A DNA stretch of 64,000 nt from Candidatus Nitrosotalea sp. TS (GCF_011319465.1 NZ_RCMB01000007.1:124001-188000); one strand, 5' to 3'; counted from the stretch's first letter, positions 1 through 9,398 are shown. The notes: generated by a model from the letters alone, not told the origin. Program-made: numbers and translations.

Positions 1-387
1 GAGATTCGAATTACCAAAATTTCGTCAACAGTTTTCAAATTCATAGCTCTAGGTTTTGTTTTTGCAGTACCTGCAACATATGCGATATCATTACAATTGC
101 TTGGAGGAATATTGATTGCTCAAATATTGCCTGCAGTTATTTGTGGATTGTATGTCAAGTCGTTGAGAAAAACTCCTCTCATTATAGGTCTGCTTGTCGG
201 CATAGGTTCTGGGATTTACATGTTAGAAGCTGCAAATAATTTTGGAGCGCTAACTGCATCACTTTTCAACACAGGTTTTGGCTCAATCTACATTGCCGTA
301 ATATCACTTGCCATCAATCTAGCAATATCATTTGGCGGAAGCTATGCAGTAAATAAGGTGCAGGCGTCAAAAACGGAAAAAAATTAA
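1..387 (+). CDS. Sodium:solute symporter (SSS family), C-terminal part
   Basis: The 5' end lies outside the window; frame 1 is open from base 1 to TAA at 385-387. About 128 residues are visible, forming three to four hydrophobic helices with short polar loops. The motif LLGGILIAQILPAVICGLY, followed by a basic loop, resembles the last helices of SSS-family sodium-coupled transporters for monocarboxylates or proline. The substrate cannot be told from this end. Family assignment is from recognition of the helix pattern; the sodium-site residues lie upstream. Confidence 0.65.
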   Translation, partial: EIRITKISSTVFKFIALGFVFAVPATYAISLQLLGGILIAQILPAVICGLYVKSLRKTPLIIGLLVGIGSGIYMLEAANNFGALTASLFNTGFGSIYIAVISLAINLAISFGGSYAVNKVQASKTEKN

Positions 388-445
388 GACCTGATATATG
401 GTCCAGATATTAAAAACACAGCAAGATAGAAACTATTTCTTGGAA

Positions 446-1006
446 CTACTCGTATTCCATCAGTTTCTTCTCTTCTAGAAGAGTGTGCAGATTGTGAACT
501 GCCCTATATACTTCAGTCTCTTTCTTTGTACCAGTACAGACTAGCTTACCAGAAGCAAAGATTAGAACAACAGATCTTGGATCAAGCATTCGGTGTATTA
601 GTCCGGGGAATTGCTCTGGTTCATACATACTTCTTGGAAGACTTCGTGCTGCTCTTTCAAGGTGTACTTTACCACCAAGGCTTACAGACGCAACTATGTT
701 TTGAATTGTTATCTCAGGATCCTTTTTGATTTTTATCTTTCCCTTTCGGAGTTTCTGAACCACTGTATTTACTGCATTAATAGCTGCATCTTCAGATTTA
801 GAACCAGTGCAGACCATCTTACCTGAGCTGAAAATTAGTGTTGCAGTCTTTGGCGATTTTAATCTAAAGACCAGTCCTGGGAATTGCTCTGGATGATATT
901 CTACATCGGGAAATGTTTTTGTTATTTCAACGAGGTCGATTTTTTGATCGACGGAAGCAGAGGCAACAACGTTTACGATATCTACGATCGGTTTTGTTTG
1001 CGGCAC
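446..1006 (-). CDS. tbp: TATA-box binding protein
   Basis: TBP binds the TATA box and, with TFB, recruits archaeal RNA polymerase. The 186 residues form the usual saddle of two direct repeats. Repeat 1 carries PEQFPGLVFR and SSGKMVCTG; repeat 2 carries PEQFPGLIHR and ASGKLVCTG, with the DNA-intercalating Phe residues present in both. Length matches archaeal TBPs and no frame break is seen. The start is GTG at 1006, supported by a TATA box centred 27 nt upstream, which implies a leaderless mRNA. Confidence 0.97.
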   Translation of the reverse strand: MPQTKPIVDIVNVVASASVDQKIDLVEITKTFPDVEYHPEQFPGLVFRLKSPKTATLIFSSGKMVCTGSKSEDAAINAVNTVVQKLRKGKIKIKKDPEITIQNIVASVSLGGKVHLERAARSLPRSMYEPEQFPGLIHRMLDPRSVVLIFASGKLVCTGTKKETEVYRAVHNLHTLLEEKKLMEYE

Positions 1007-1027
1007 TTATAAGGGTAAAATTTAGTA

Positions 1028-1038
1028 CCATATATACC
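1028..1038 (-). promoter_or_regulatory. TATA box of tbp
   Basis: On the minus strand the sequence reads GGTATATATGG, centred about 27 nt before the GTG of tbp. In archaea transcription starts some 25 nt downstream of the box, so the mRNA would begin at or next to the start codon. Direct sequence match plus inference. Confidence 0.6.
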
Positions 1039-1118
1039 AATTACATCCTCTACGCAGGAAAAATCGAAAAAAATGCCCATATGATACAATAGGGATCAAA
1101 CTGCAACAGCCCAAATCT

Positions 1119-1454
1119 CTAGTATGAGGCGCACGAGATCGTTCCACTGATCTTTTTGACATCTGTATCTTTTGATATTTCGTAAATGGTGTTAAGGGTC
1201 ATCAGCCCGACAACTCTTAGCTTGCAATCATCTTCTTTTGCCATTTCGAATCCATATTTTTCAAGCCCAAACCTCTTTTTGTCCAAATCCACTACATGAG
1301 CATATTCAACGACAATCTCTGCATGAGGTTCAATATCGGTGAATTTTCTCTCATAATACATCGCTTGCATGGCAAGTTCAGGTTCAATTTTTTGCAGTCT
1401 GTTCTTTATGTCTTCTAGGAACTCGTCGTATTCTGCCTCAATTAGTTGAGACAT
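1119..1454 (-). CDS. Conserved hypothetical protein, 111 aa
   Basis: A soluble, acidic 111-residue protein with a helical N-terminal half (MSQLIEAEYDEF...) and a mixed C-terminal half. No signal peptide, membrane segment or metal motif is seen and I do not recognise the family. Start ATG at 1454; an AT-rich promoter-like stretch lies upstream. Neighbours are tbp, on the same strand, and a divergent small gene. The clean frame and normal codon use support a real gene. Confidence 0.6.
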   Translation of the reverse strand: MSQLIEAEYDEFLEDIKNRLQKIEPELAMQAMYYERKFTDIEPHAEIVVEYAHVVDLDKKRFGLEKYGFEMAKEDDCKLRVVGLMTLNTIYEISKDTDVKKISGTISCASY

Positions 1455-1617
1455 GATATCAATACGTCAAAATCTTATTTAAATTTGCCAATAATACCAA
1501 ACTTTGGTTAAATATGTGTGAGTGTTTTTCTCACAGATACACATGCAAAAATGTGCGCCATACAACTAGAATGATCTTATTGAATTATATTCTGCGGTAA
1601 AAAAGTTCTCAAAATAA

Positions 1618-1974
1618 ATGAATTTTGGAAAAATATTTGACCGCAAAAAAGCTGATAACTCTAGTAAAAATCTAGAAGAGATTAACAGGATAAAAGAAGA
1701 GATAGAGAAAGAAGACAAGATATTTGAAAATGAATTGCCCTCAAAATACACTTTATTGCAAAAATTTGGTATGTCTGACCTGAAAACATTATGCAATGAA
1801 TTGCTAGGAAGTGGACCAGTAGTAGAGGAATACGAGGATCCTAAAACAGGAAATAAAAAAATGCTTCCTCAATACAAGGAAGATTTCATACATTTCATCA
1901 TAGACGAATTAAGATTGTCTGAAATAAAGGAATATGCAATAAAAAATAAAATCGCGCCTGATGACCTTAAATAA
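1618..1974 (+). CDS. Hypothetical protein, 118 aa
   Basis: A charged, soluble protein with a Lys/Glu-rich N-terminal helix over residues 1-45 that could be a coiled coil. The C-terminal part is helical and contains LCNELLGSGPVVEEYEDPKTG. No known domain is recognised. Start ATG at 1618 and end TAA at 1974. It is divergent from the gene at 1119-1454 and convergent with the propeller gene at 1999-3469. Confidence 0.6.
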   Translation: MNFGKIFDRKKADNSSKNLEEINRIKEEIEKEDKIFENELPSKYTLLQKFGMSDLKTLCNELLGSGPVVEEYEDPKTGNKKMLPQYKEDFIHFIIDELRLSEIKEYAIKNKIAPDDLK

Positions 1975-1998
1975 TGACAGTAATTTTGCTACAGAATT

Positions 1999-3469
1999 TT
2001 AGCTGTTTGGAACAACAAGATCAAGAAAGATAGTCTTTGTTACAATTCCATTAGATACGCTAACCCCTAGCGTATAGTTACCTGGAGGAGCAGAATAATT
2101 TCGCAGGAGTAATTGTGCGTCATGACTAGAAGAAAGATCAAGAGTGTCAGGTGACAATTTTACGTCGAGATTTTCAAAACCAGCATTTGAAGCCATTGAA
2201 CTTGATGCATTCAAAAATACGCGATTTGCACTGTAAGGACTCTGTCCATCAACTTTTAGATTCACAGATGTCTCTTGTGATGCGTCAGAACTGAGAACAA
2301 CTTTGCTTGTGTCAGAAGATATGGAAAAAGGCAGTTGCACGTGACCATCAATTCTTGCGATTTTGTTAGTGTTCCATTCTGAAAACCACAGTATCATGTT
2401 GTCAGCAGGATCAGTGGCGATGTTGAGAGGATATGTCAGATACCCATCTGCAGGTCTAGAGGGGATATCGTACTCTATCATGGTTTTGTTTACAGTATCA
2501 AAGTACGCAACCTTGTTTCCCTCATGCTCATTGAACCACAGATCTTTACCGTCATTTATTCCCCGTATCCAAAATGGAAGTGTCGTTGCATGATACACAT
2601 TTTGTGAAGTTGGATATCGCATAACCTGATCATTTCCAAATTGGTATTCAGTAAGAAAACTTGTACCATGCTCTGTCAGCCAGATAGAGTCATCAGTTAC
2701 GAGAAGATCTGTAGGAGATGAAAATTGGGTCTGGTTATTTATTGGAATTTCCTTTACTTTTGTGATTCCAGTTACAACTCCGTTTTCACGGTCTATGTTA
2801 AATTCAATAATCTTTTGAGTGGTTATTTCTGCGACCCATACTGAGTTGTCTTTTAGATACAGCCCGGCAGGAGCAGTGCCATTGCCAAGATAAAATGCAG
2901 ATACCTTGTAGCCAGTTTGGGTGTCGGCACTTTTTTGTACAACACATAAAGAATCACCGCTAAGTGTTGTAAACCACACATTCCCAGTGTTTGCATCTGC
3001 CTTCATCTGAAATGCAGAACCTGCATCTGATGAAATGGAGTGAAAAGTATCGTTTGTAGGATCAAAACGCCATAGTGATTTTGTTCCAAGCGGAGAAAAC
3101 CATCATGATTCCATCTTTATCTTGAACTATAGTCCAAACCATAGTGGTGTTCTGTCCTGGATTAAAATACTGGGAGTTTCCGTCCTGTATCTCATAATTT
3201 TTTAGCTGTCCCGATTTTTGATCAAAACTGTAAAGCATGTCAGACTTTGATGATGTGACCCATACTGTTCCTGTTTTATCTACAATTAGGCCATTAGGTC
3301 CAGAATTATCAGGCAGTGAGTATTCTTGCAGGTATGGATTTTGGCTCAGAGTTGGAGTCAAGACAGATTCTGAAGGCTCAGATGCAGTCGGTTTTTGAGA
3401 TACAAACCAAGCTGCCGCAAAACCAACCAGTACTATTCCTATAATTACACCCATCTTTTTAGATATCAA
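1999..3469 (-). CDS. Membrane-anchored Vgb-like beta-propeller protein (one frame break)
   Basis: An N-terminal hydrophobic anchor (residues about 7-24) is followed by propeller blades of the virginiamycin B lyase/NHL type, with repeated motifs such as GTVWVTSSKSDMLYSFD, NVWFTTLSGDSL, DLWFNEHEGNKVAYFD and LWFSEWNTNKIARID. A C-terminal Ig-like domain of about 110 residues follows. Such propellers act outside the cell, often in binding; enzymatic lyase activity is not implied. The frame is lost near 3105, where an extra A separates DGIM from WFSP; beyond it the blade pattern continues at once in the other frame. Probably one intact gene with a sequencing error. Confidence 0.75.
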
Positions 3470-3580
3470 ATACGCTCTCTCTGAAATTTAGGTCCTAGTT
3501 TCTTTATTAGTGTCGCGAAGATTCCTGCCTAGTTAGAACCACGACCAAATATAATATACCAAAACTGCCTAATCCACACA

Positions 3581-4096
3581 ATGCAAAAAAAATACCTGCT
3601 TTTAGTGGTTTATTTCAGCTTCTTTGCAGGTCTTGTAACTTATGAAATAATGCATCCATCTTTTAGCACAGACGCTGCAAAAGTTGGCAACTATGAAGTC
3701 CAGGTATCTACAACACCTTCAGTCCCCAACGTAGGAGGTGACACAAAGATTCACTTTCTTGTGCTAGACCAAAATGGTAACCAAGTCGATAAAATCAGGA
3801 TGGGTTTGAAGGTATACTATAACGACAACTTGATGAAAGAATTTCCTCCAGATGATTATCCAGGATCATCAGACATTGATTACACATTCCAAGAGCCAGG
3901 AAATCACGTATTCAGAGCCGAGATCTTGGATCCTAGTACCGGAAATGTAGGAGTATACGAATTCAACATAACCACGCTTAGCCTGTATGCATCAATTTTT
4001 GTAGTCCTAGTTATTGTAGGAGTTGGCGGAGCTGGCGGCATAGTCATAGCAATAATGATCTTTGCCAAACGAACACGGCCAAGCTCAAGATATTAA
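3581..4096 (+). CDS. Secreted or membrane protein with Ig-like domain and C-terminal helix
   Basis: An N-terminal signal or anchor helix (residues 5-22) is followed by a beta-rich extracellular domain of about 110 residues, then a long hydrophobic helix (about residues 136-160, very rich in Val, Ile and Gly) and a basic tail KRTRPSSRY. This is type I topology with the domain outside. The domain resembles YtkA/FixH-like or CopC-like Ig folds, but no metal ligands are evident. Function unknown. Confidence 0.6.
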   Translation: MQKKYLLLVVYFSFFAGLVTYEIMHPSFSTDAAKVGNYEVQVSTTPSVPNVGGDTKIHFLVLDQNGNQVDKIRMGLKVYYNDNLMKEFPPDDYPGSSDIDYTFQEPGNHVFRAEILDPSTGNVGVYEFNITTLSLYASIFVVLVIVGVGGAGGIVIAIMIFAKRTRPSSRY

Positions 4097-4103
4097 TCAA
4101 AAG

Positions 4104-4196
4104 GCGTGACCCATAAATGCAGGACACTTGGAGATTACCTCCCTTTGAACAGCGCCTTTGCGCTTGGTTCGCATGTTAGTTCCTGCAGGGCCACGC
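4104..4196 (-). ncRNA. Candidate structured RNA, three-way hairpin
   Basis: Nested complementary segments are visible: 4104-4112 with 4188-4196 (9 positions), 4118-4124 with 4181-4187 (7 bp, perfect), and inside them 4130-4133/4139-4142, 4147-4150/4067-style arm GAAC/GTTC at 4167-4170, and GCGC/GCGC at 4152-4155/4160-4163. Read on the minus strand, the single non-Watson-Crick position in the outer stem becomes G-U, which favours that strand. A second hairpin, AAGCCA/TGGCTT, follows at about 4211-4229. I do not recognise the class; it lacks 5S, RNase P and SRP signatures. Confidence 0.4.
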
Positions 4197-4422
4197 TATG
4201 TCAAGCCATTTTTTGTGGCTTTGTGAACATACCATATGATGAATTTCATAATATTTAAGAATTTATTTAAAAAATCTCAGATTAAATTTTAATTATTTTG
4301 TTTATTGTTGATATAATGTTATTTTTATCTATAAATTACTAAATTCACCATAAGATCCAAGCAGATAGACCAAGTGCTAGCAAATTAAGATTCACTCAAG
4401 CATTGTCCAGAACCTAGAATAT

Positions 4423-4587
4423 CTAAAAAGACCAACCCAAGCCAGATATGAAAAAGATTAGCGATAACGCAAAGAGAAAATAAAGATCTCTTCTGCGATG
4501 CGCAAGATCCATGTTAAGAAAGATAAACGCACCCATACCAATCAATCCAAAAAACAGGAGCAGCCTCCCAAGTCGCTTCCAATTCAA
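4423..4587 (-). CDS. Possible small membrane protein, 54 aa
   Basis: An open frame starting at TTG 4587 encodes 54 residues with two hydrophobic helices separated by a charged loop (NMDLAHRRRDL), ending GLGWSF. This hairpin topology is typical of small membrane proteins. There is no ATG in the frame, so the start is uncertain and the frame extends a little further upstream. It lies in an otherwise gene-free stretch between 4097 and 4680. Low confidence. Confidence 0.3.
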   Translation of the reverse strand: MNWKRLGRLLLFFGLIGMGAFIFLNMDLAHRRRDLYFLFALSLIFFISGLGWSF

Positions 4588-4680
4588 GTATAGAACGAAT
4601 AGTACTTGAGATATAAAATGGATCTGGCTTCAAACTTGAGGCCAATCACTAGAAAGTGAATTTAGGAAATAACTTTACAA

Positions 4681-5136
4681 TTACAGAATTCCGCATTTTG
4701 CATAGTATTGCTGATGATATTCTTCTGCCTTGTAGAATTCTGGTGCAGGTAATATCTCAGTTACAATTTTTTTCCCAGGTTTTTCCAAGTTTTGGAGTTG
4801 TTCTTTTGATTGCTTTGCGGTTTTTTCTTGATCTTGGTCATGATAGAAGATGGCCGACCTATACTGAGTACCCACATCAGGACCTTGTCTGTTCAGTGAC
4901 GTAGGATCATGACAATGCCAAAAAGCATTGAGAATCTGGTCATACGATACAACAGAAGGGTCAAACTCAACCTGAACTACTTCTGCATGTCCGGTTTGGT
5001 CCGAACAGACATCCTCATATGTTGGATTACTTAGGTTGCCACCCATGTATCCTACAGCTGTTGATGTTACACCTTTTATCTTTCGGAATTCATGTTCAAC
5101 ACACCAAAAGCATCCAGCCCCAAAAGTAGCCTTCAT
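4681..5136 (-). CDS. msrA: Peptide methionine sulfoxide reductase MsrA
   Basis: MsrA reduces the S-form of methionine sulfoxide in proteins. The 151 residues begin with the catalytic GCFWC motif (nucleophile Cys9 and Cys12), followed by GYMGG, TGHAEVV and YRSAIFYHD, all characteristic of the family; length is normal. It has no signal peptide of its own. Its ATG at 5134-5136 overlaps the stop of the upstream secreted-protein gene (ATGA), so it is probably translated from the same mRNA as that gene and marR. Confidence 0.95.
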   Translation of the reverse strand: MKATFGAGCFWCVEHEFRKIKGVTSTAVGYMGGNLSNPTYEDVCSDQTGHAEVVQVEFDPSVVSYDQILNAFWHCHDPTSLNRQGPDVGTQYRSAIFYHDQDQEKTAKQSKEQLQNLEKPGKKIVTEILPAPEFYKAEEYHQQYYAKCGIL

Positions 5137-6444
5137 AGACAGATACTCATGACTGCAGAATTAAATCCTATCGGAATGAACGGATAAAATAATGCCGCAA
5201 CTTCGTTATCGGTAATTTTTCCTTCAGACCACGAGCAAATACCTGATTTATCAATTGATGAAGTTTGGTCCTGTGATGGAGGCATGGTAATCATTTTATT
5301 TGAATCAAGAAATTGAATTGCTGCCCCAAAGTCACTGTCTTGTATGGTACCATTACACCAAAAGCCTGCCAGATTTTTTACCCAATAAGGTATAGACGTG
5401 CTTTCTTGTTCACAGTTACAGGAAATGATTTTAGAACAGAGTTGCCTTCAGGGCTTATTGCAGAACAAGTAACTGTTGTTGTACCAATAGGAAAGAGAGA
5501 ACCCGATGACGGATAACAAACAGGACCCACTAGCCCTTGTAGCACAGTAGAGTTTAGAAAATTCACACTGGTTCCATATGTATTTGTAGTTTGTACCGTT
5601 ATGCTGCGAGGTACAGAAACACTTGGTGCCATCACGGGTGCAGTGTTTTGATAGTTTGCAGTTCCAATCGTTACAAATATGCTAGACTCGGACGGAATTT
5701 GTTGGGAGTTATCTCCAAATGTAAATTCCAAAGTAGAGCCAAGCTCAACTGGAAAGCCGTCAATTTGGCGAGGTATCTTAAAGGTAGCCGCAAAAGTGTC
5801 GGTGTTTGGTCCAGTTTCCCTTAGAGTGCCAGTGCTTGTATGAAATGCAGAATCTGCAAGTGTGGTGCTCACCCCTCCCATGTGGACTTGAATCAAGTTT
5901 AATGGTATGTCATCTGGAACTTGGGAATCCAAATTATAATTTGGCGCATAAATCTGAAGTGTGAAATATCGTCCAATGTTTACACTTTGTTCAGAAGGCT
6001 GACCTGCTAGGACTTGATTGTATGGATGATGGAATAGAGCTTAGAACCACAGATTGTGTTATTGTTTGGGGATTTCCATTGTTATCTGTAGGCTGGTGAT
6101 ATGTCATAAGGACCACATCGCCGTTTTGTAGCGGTCGCCCATTGACAGAAGATGGTAAAGTGAGTTGGAGGTAGAATTGCCCAGTATCAATACCAGTCTC
6201 TATCCATGCTAGAAGGGCCAGATATTGGAGTTCCGTCAATAGTAAAATCAACCAAACCTGCTGTCGATAAAGTCATGACCCCTCTATGATCTGTGACCAA
6301 ATTTTCGTCGTTGATATAGAAAGATAAAACTGCTCCCGGAGTGGCAGATTGCGCATAACAAAGTGAGATGGGCAGCAAAAGCAATGATATTGCAAGATAT
6401 TTCATCACAGAATTTACAACAACATCGGCATAATTATATCTCAT
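5133..6444 (-). CDS. Secreted protein with HYR-like domain and C-terminal Trp modules (three frame breaks)
   Basis: Read through three frame breaks (near 6215, 6015 and 5395), this is one secreted protein. It has a signal peptide ([20 protein letters not shown]), two beta domains, an HYR-like domain ([22 protein letters not shown]) and then [20 protein letters not shown], the Trp module seen in three other secreted proteins of this window, plus a second degenerate copy. Its first ATG overlaps the marR stop and its TGA at 5133-5135 overlaps the msrA start. This end-to-end coupling argues that it is a single real gene and the breaks are sequence errors. Confidence 0.7.
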
Positions 6445-6905
6445 GACGATTCAGATTTGGGCTTGCTGGTGAATTTGTCTGCGTTTTCAATGATCTTCTT
6501 CAACTTGGGGCGCATCGATTCCAGATCTCCCTTTGACAGTCCCTTGTACAGTGTCTTTCTCAATTGAAGGATAATTTCCACAATAGAATCAACAACAGAT
6601 TCAGATTTTTTTGTAAGATACAGTCTGTTGTGCCTCCTGTCTTTTGGGTCCAGCTTTCGTTCAAGCAGTCCGTTTTCTTCCATTTTATCTATTACAGGCA
6701 CAAGAGTACTGCTGTCAACATAGATCCTATCAGCAAGTTCTCTTTGGCTAAGCCCGTCAAACGAGTTTAGTGCTAAAATAATCTTCCACTGACTAGATGT
6801 CAGCCTTAATTTGTTTTTGATCTCACATTCTGCAGCACTTTCCATTGATTTTGATGTAAGGAAGATCAACGTTCCAATGCTGTCTTTTAGGTCTAATTTT
6901 CGCAT
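6441..6905 (-). CDS. MarR-family transcriptional regulator
   Basis: A 154-residue winged helix-turn-helix protein. The recognition region LSQRELADRIYVDSSTLVPVIDKMEENGLLERK and the wing DPKDRRHNRLYLT are typical of MarR. Cys27 lies in the N-terminal helix, roughly where the sensing Cys of OhrR-type MarR proteins sits, so redox sensing is possible (inference). It heads an operon with the secreted protein and msrA. Two identical palindromes just upstream are likely autoregulatory operators. Confidence 0.88.
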   Translation of the reverse strand: MRKLDLKDSIGTLIFLTSKSMESAAECEIKNKLRLTSSQWKIILALNSFDGLSQRELADRIYVDSSTLVPVIDKMEENGLLERKLDPKDRRHNRLYLTKKSESVVDSIVEIILQLRKTLYKGLSKGDLESMRPKLKKIIENADKFTSKPKSESS

Positions 6906-6923
6906 GTTTTATGTTATATTAGG

Positions 6924-6948
6924 TTGTATACAAATCATTTGTATACAA
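6924..6948. promoter_or_regulatory. Twin palindromic operator, probably for the MarR regulator
   Basis: Two exact copies of the palindrome TTGTATACAA lie at 6924-6933 and 6939-6948, centres 15 bp apart, in the divergent space between marR (start 6905) and the plus-strand gene at 6982. They would overlap the basal promoter elements of marR and flank the TATA box of the other gene. The sequence is certain; the binding protein is inferred. Confidence 0.65.
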
Positions 6949-6952
6949 ATAG

Positions 6953-6960
6953 ATTATATA
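6953..6960 (+). promoter_or_regulatory. TATA box for a leaderless plus-strand transcript
   Basis: The A/T-only stretch ATTATATA is centred about 26 nt before ATG 6982, the spacing expected for a leaderless archaeal mRNA. It lies directly next to the second TTGTATACAA palindrome. Confidence 0.5.
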
Positions 6961-6981
6961 TCATAAAGCGAAACATAAGTC

Positions 6982-7119
6982 ATGGCAGAACAAAAAAACC
7001 CAAGTCACTTCACTGCTGTAATGGTCACAATAATCGCTTTACGATATATCAACATGCACAATATCACGCATGCAAGTGCCACAATACAGGCAGATGAAGC
7101 AGGATATGCCACAACTTAG
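6982..7119 (+). CDS. Possible small leaderless ORF, 45 aa
   Basis: ATG 6982 lies at the expected transcription start after the TATA box at 6953-6960, which is the main support. The peptide starts MAEQKNPSHFTAVMVTIIAL and has one short hydrophobic stretch. Its end overlaps the start region of the next gene in another frame. It could be a real leader peptide, or the true N-terminus of the next gene separated from it by an indel. Confidence 0.3.
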   Translation: MAEQKNPSHFTAVMVTIIALRYINMHNITHASATIQADEAGYATT

Positions 7120-7651
7120 ACTATTCTATAGATCGAAAAATTTTATCTTCAGTTGGATAGCATTTGTCATAATAGTTCCAAGCATGCCATTATCGTATGC
7201 TGACCGCGTAATTGACGTTCAAACAGTAGCAAACGTAAATGAGCAATCGTTACTTGCAACCATATCGAATGTGCAAAATTATCCACAAATCTTCCCCGAT
7301 AATGTGAAATCGGTCAAGGTACTAGACAACAAAACAAACTTGGTAGACATGAACGCAGGTGTAAATGGAGTTTTCTTTGATACCCAAGCAATATACCAGC
7401 AATTGCCAAACGGCACATACACTGTACAGGTAGTATCAGGAGATCTCAAAGGTACTACAATGACAACTGAGCTTGACAAAACATGGGGTTTTGATGGCGC
7501 ACCAGGAATGGGAACTGTGGCAAACATTAGTTTGGATTTGAAGACGTCGGGATTTCTTTCGTGGATGCTAAGTTTTGTTCCTGACAGTTCGCTCAACTAT
7601 GCCCTTCAGAACGGAATTAGCAAATTTGTAGACTATGCAGAACAGAACTAG
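7106..7651 (+). CDS. Secreted SRPBCC (polyketide cyclase/COQ10-like) protein
   Basis: After a basic N-terminus and a signal helix (FIFSWIAFVIIVPSMPLSYA) comes a domain of about 145 residues. It begins VIDVQTVANVNEQSLLATISNVQNYPQIFPD, the pattern of START/SRPBCC lipid-binding folds, in which a helix follows the first strand. The family binds hydrophobic ligands; here it would act outside the membrane. ATG 7106 is chosen because it places the signal helix near the N-terminus; ATG 7070 is also in frame. The gene is divergent from marR and may share its operator. Confidence 0.65.
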   Translation: MPQLRLFYRSKNFIFSWIAFVIIVPSMPLSYADRVIDVQTVANVNEQSLLATISNVQNYPQIFPDNVKSVKVLDNKTNLVDMNAGVNGVFFDTQAIYQQLPNGTYTVQVVSGDLKGTTMTTELDKTWGFDGAPGMGTVANISLDLKTSGFLSWMLSFVPDSSLNYALQNGISKFVDYAEQN

Positions 7652-7679
7652 TCTTAGAGAATCCTTTCCGATATTGACA

Positions 7680-8180
7680 TCAGTTGGTTTTGTGTAGTTT
7701 TGGTTTTAACTTGGAGTTTTTCTTTAGTAATTCCAAAGCAAGAGCCTTGTTGTTCAGGGCAATGTCGTATTTTTTATCAATTTTTAGAGCAGAGTTGAAA
7801 CACTTTATGGCATCCTTTAGCATGCCAAGCTCCCCAAGTGACAGTCCCTTGTATGCTATTGCCATGGCGTATCGCGGTTGGATCTTAAGAACCCGGTCAT
7901 AGCAGTCAATTGCATCATGATGCTTTCCTAGAGTATGAAGTGCAGAGCCCTTGTTTACAAGCGCATCCACATTATTGATGTCTACCTCAATGGCTGCGTT
8001 GTAACACTTGATTGATTGTTTGACTTTACCTATGTTCTGAAGTGTGACACCCTTGTTTATCAGGGCAGTCACATTATGAGGTTCCTTGTATAAGACAAGA
8101 TCATAATATTCTAGGGCAAGCGTATACTCGCCTTCTTCACACAATTCATAGGCCTCGTTTAGAAGAGATGAGTTTCTCAT
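7680..8180 (-). CDS. TPR-repeat protein
   Basis: The 166 residues consist almost entirely of four tetratricopeptide repeats of 34 residues, with the usual pattern ALEYYDLVLYKEPHNVTALI, IKCYNAAIEVDINNVDALV and IDCYDRVLKIQPRYAMAIA, and a basic tail KKNSKLKPKLHKTN. TPR proteins are scaffolds for protein-protein contacts; the partner is unknown. It has no signal peptide, so it is cytoplasmic. Two larger TPR proteins lie at 52.6-53.9 and 55.8-56.5 kb. Confidence 0.88.
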   Translation of the reverse strand: MRNSSLLNEAYELCEEGEYTLALEYYDLVLYKEPHNVTALINKGVTLQNIGKVKQSIKCYNAAIEVDINNVDALVNKGSALHTLGKHHDAIDCYDRVLKIQPRYAMAIAYKGLSLGELGMLKDAIKCFNSALKIDKKYDIALNNKALALELLKKNSKLKPKLHKTN

Positions 8181-8446
8181 CTTTTCGTACTATAAAACCT
8201 CATGATATTATTCTTTTAGTAGAAGACATGTTTGTTCTCAGTCAACAATTAGCTTTGCCCCAAGATAGAAAAATAATACTTGCAATGTCAATTGTGTTAA
8301 TTTTCTCTCATACTATTCATTCACGATCTAGCTGATTTCCACATGTGGAAGAGCATGTGTTCGTAAAATGAGCCAATTTAACAAACCAATGAATCGAGGG
8401 TCTGAATTCACAACAGTCTTTAAGGGATTTTTAGTGCGAGATTCTA

Positions 8447-9077
8447 ATGCCTACGATAGTCTTTGATTTTGACGGTACCATAGCAGATACCATGTCAGTA
8501 GTGATAAAAATAGCCAACAAATTTGCCGAGCAGTTATGGATATCGTAAGATACCTCTAAGCGATCTTCCAAAACTTAGAGAAAAAAAGCCCAGCGAGGTG
8601 CTAAAGCACTTGGGGATTTCAATCTTTAAGCTGCCTATAGTTGTAAGAAAAATAAGATTTGAGATGAACAAAGAGATAGTCCATCTGCAGGCCGCAGTGG
8701 GGATTAGAGATGCACTTGTGAATCTAAGAGAAAATGGATGTGTGCTTGGCATACTTACTACTAATTCAAGAGAAAACGTCATGGAGTTTTTAAAAAATAA
8801 TGATTTACAGTTGTTTGATTTTGTATATACTGGAAGGGCAATGTATGGCAAGAGCAGATTACTCAAGAAATTAATGAAGGAGAAAACAATTCCTCACAAA
8901 GATCCAATTTACGTCGGAGACGAGATAAGAGATATCGAGGCTGCAAAAAAAGCAGGCGTCAGAGTCATTGGAGTTTCATGGGGATACAACACAAGGACTG
9001 CACTTCAAAAGGCAAATCCTGATTACATTGTAGAAAAACCAGAAGAGCTTCAAGATATTATTTTAAACAATAGCTGA
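8447..9077 (+). CDS. HAD-superfamily phosphatase, phosphoglycolate phosphatase-like (one frame break)
   Basis: Starts MPTIVFDFDGTIADT, which holds the HAD nucleophile motif DxD. Motif II (GILTTNS), a motif III Lys region (KSRLLKKL) and motif IV (YVGDEIRDIEAAKKAG) follow, with a small helical cap. This architecture fits phosphoglycolate phosphatase-type HAD hydrolases, about 210 aa. An extra T near 8533 breaks the frame after KFAEQ; it resumes with YGYRKIPLSDLP. All catalytic motifs survive, so a sequencing error is likely. The substrate is not certain. Confidence 0.85.
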
Positions 9078-9107
9078 TTGTAGACCTAAGGTTTTTAGAG
9101 ACACCAA

Positions 9108-9326
9108 GTGTATCATGCAATTAAATTGAGTGCAGACGTTACAGACGAAGAAAAAAAGGCACTTACTCCAGACTCTGGATTTAACCTGTGTGGTATTGAT
9201 TACTTTGAATCATTTGGTAGGAGACTCTACCTGATAAAACACTATGATAAATATCAAGATGCGCTCAATGCAAAAAAAGAAAGAGAGAATCCTAATGAAT
9301 ATCTCATAGTCTACAAAGGATCTTAA
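9108..9326 (+). CDS. Hypothetical protein, 72 aa
   Basis: A small soluble protein with an alternating charged pattern and a central GFNLCGIDYFESFGRRLYL. It has a single Cys and no membrane segment. It follows the HAD phosphatase by 30 bp on the same strand and may share its transcript. Start GTG 9108 or an internal codon. Family not recognised. Confidence 0.5.
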   Translation: MYHAIKLSADVTDEEKKALTPDSGFNLCGIDYFESFGRRLYLIKHYDKYQDALNAKKERENPNEYLIVYKGS

Positions 9327-9398
9327 TTTCGAAGAGCATGACATTGATCATGATGTCAATGAATTCATTTAATACCAAATAATTCAAACTGTGATTTC

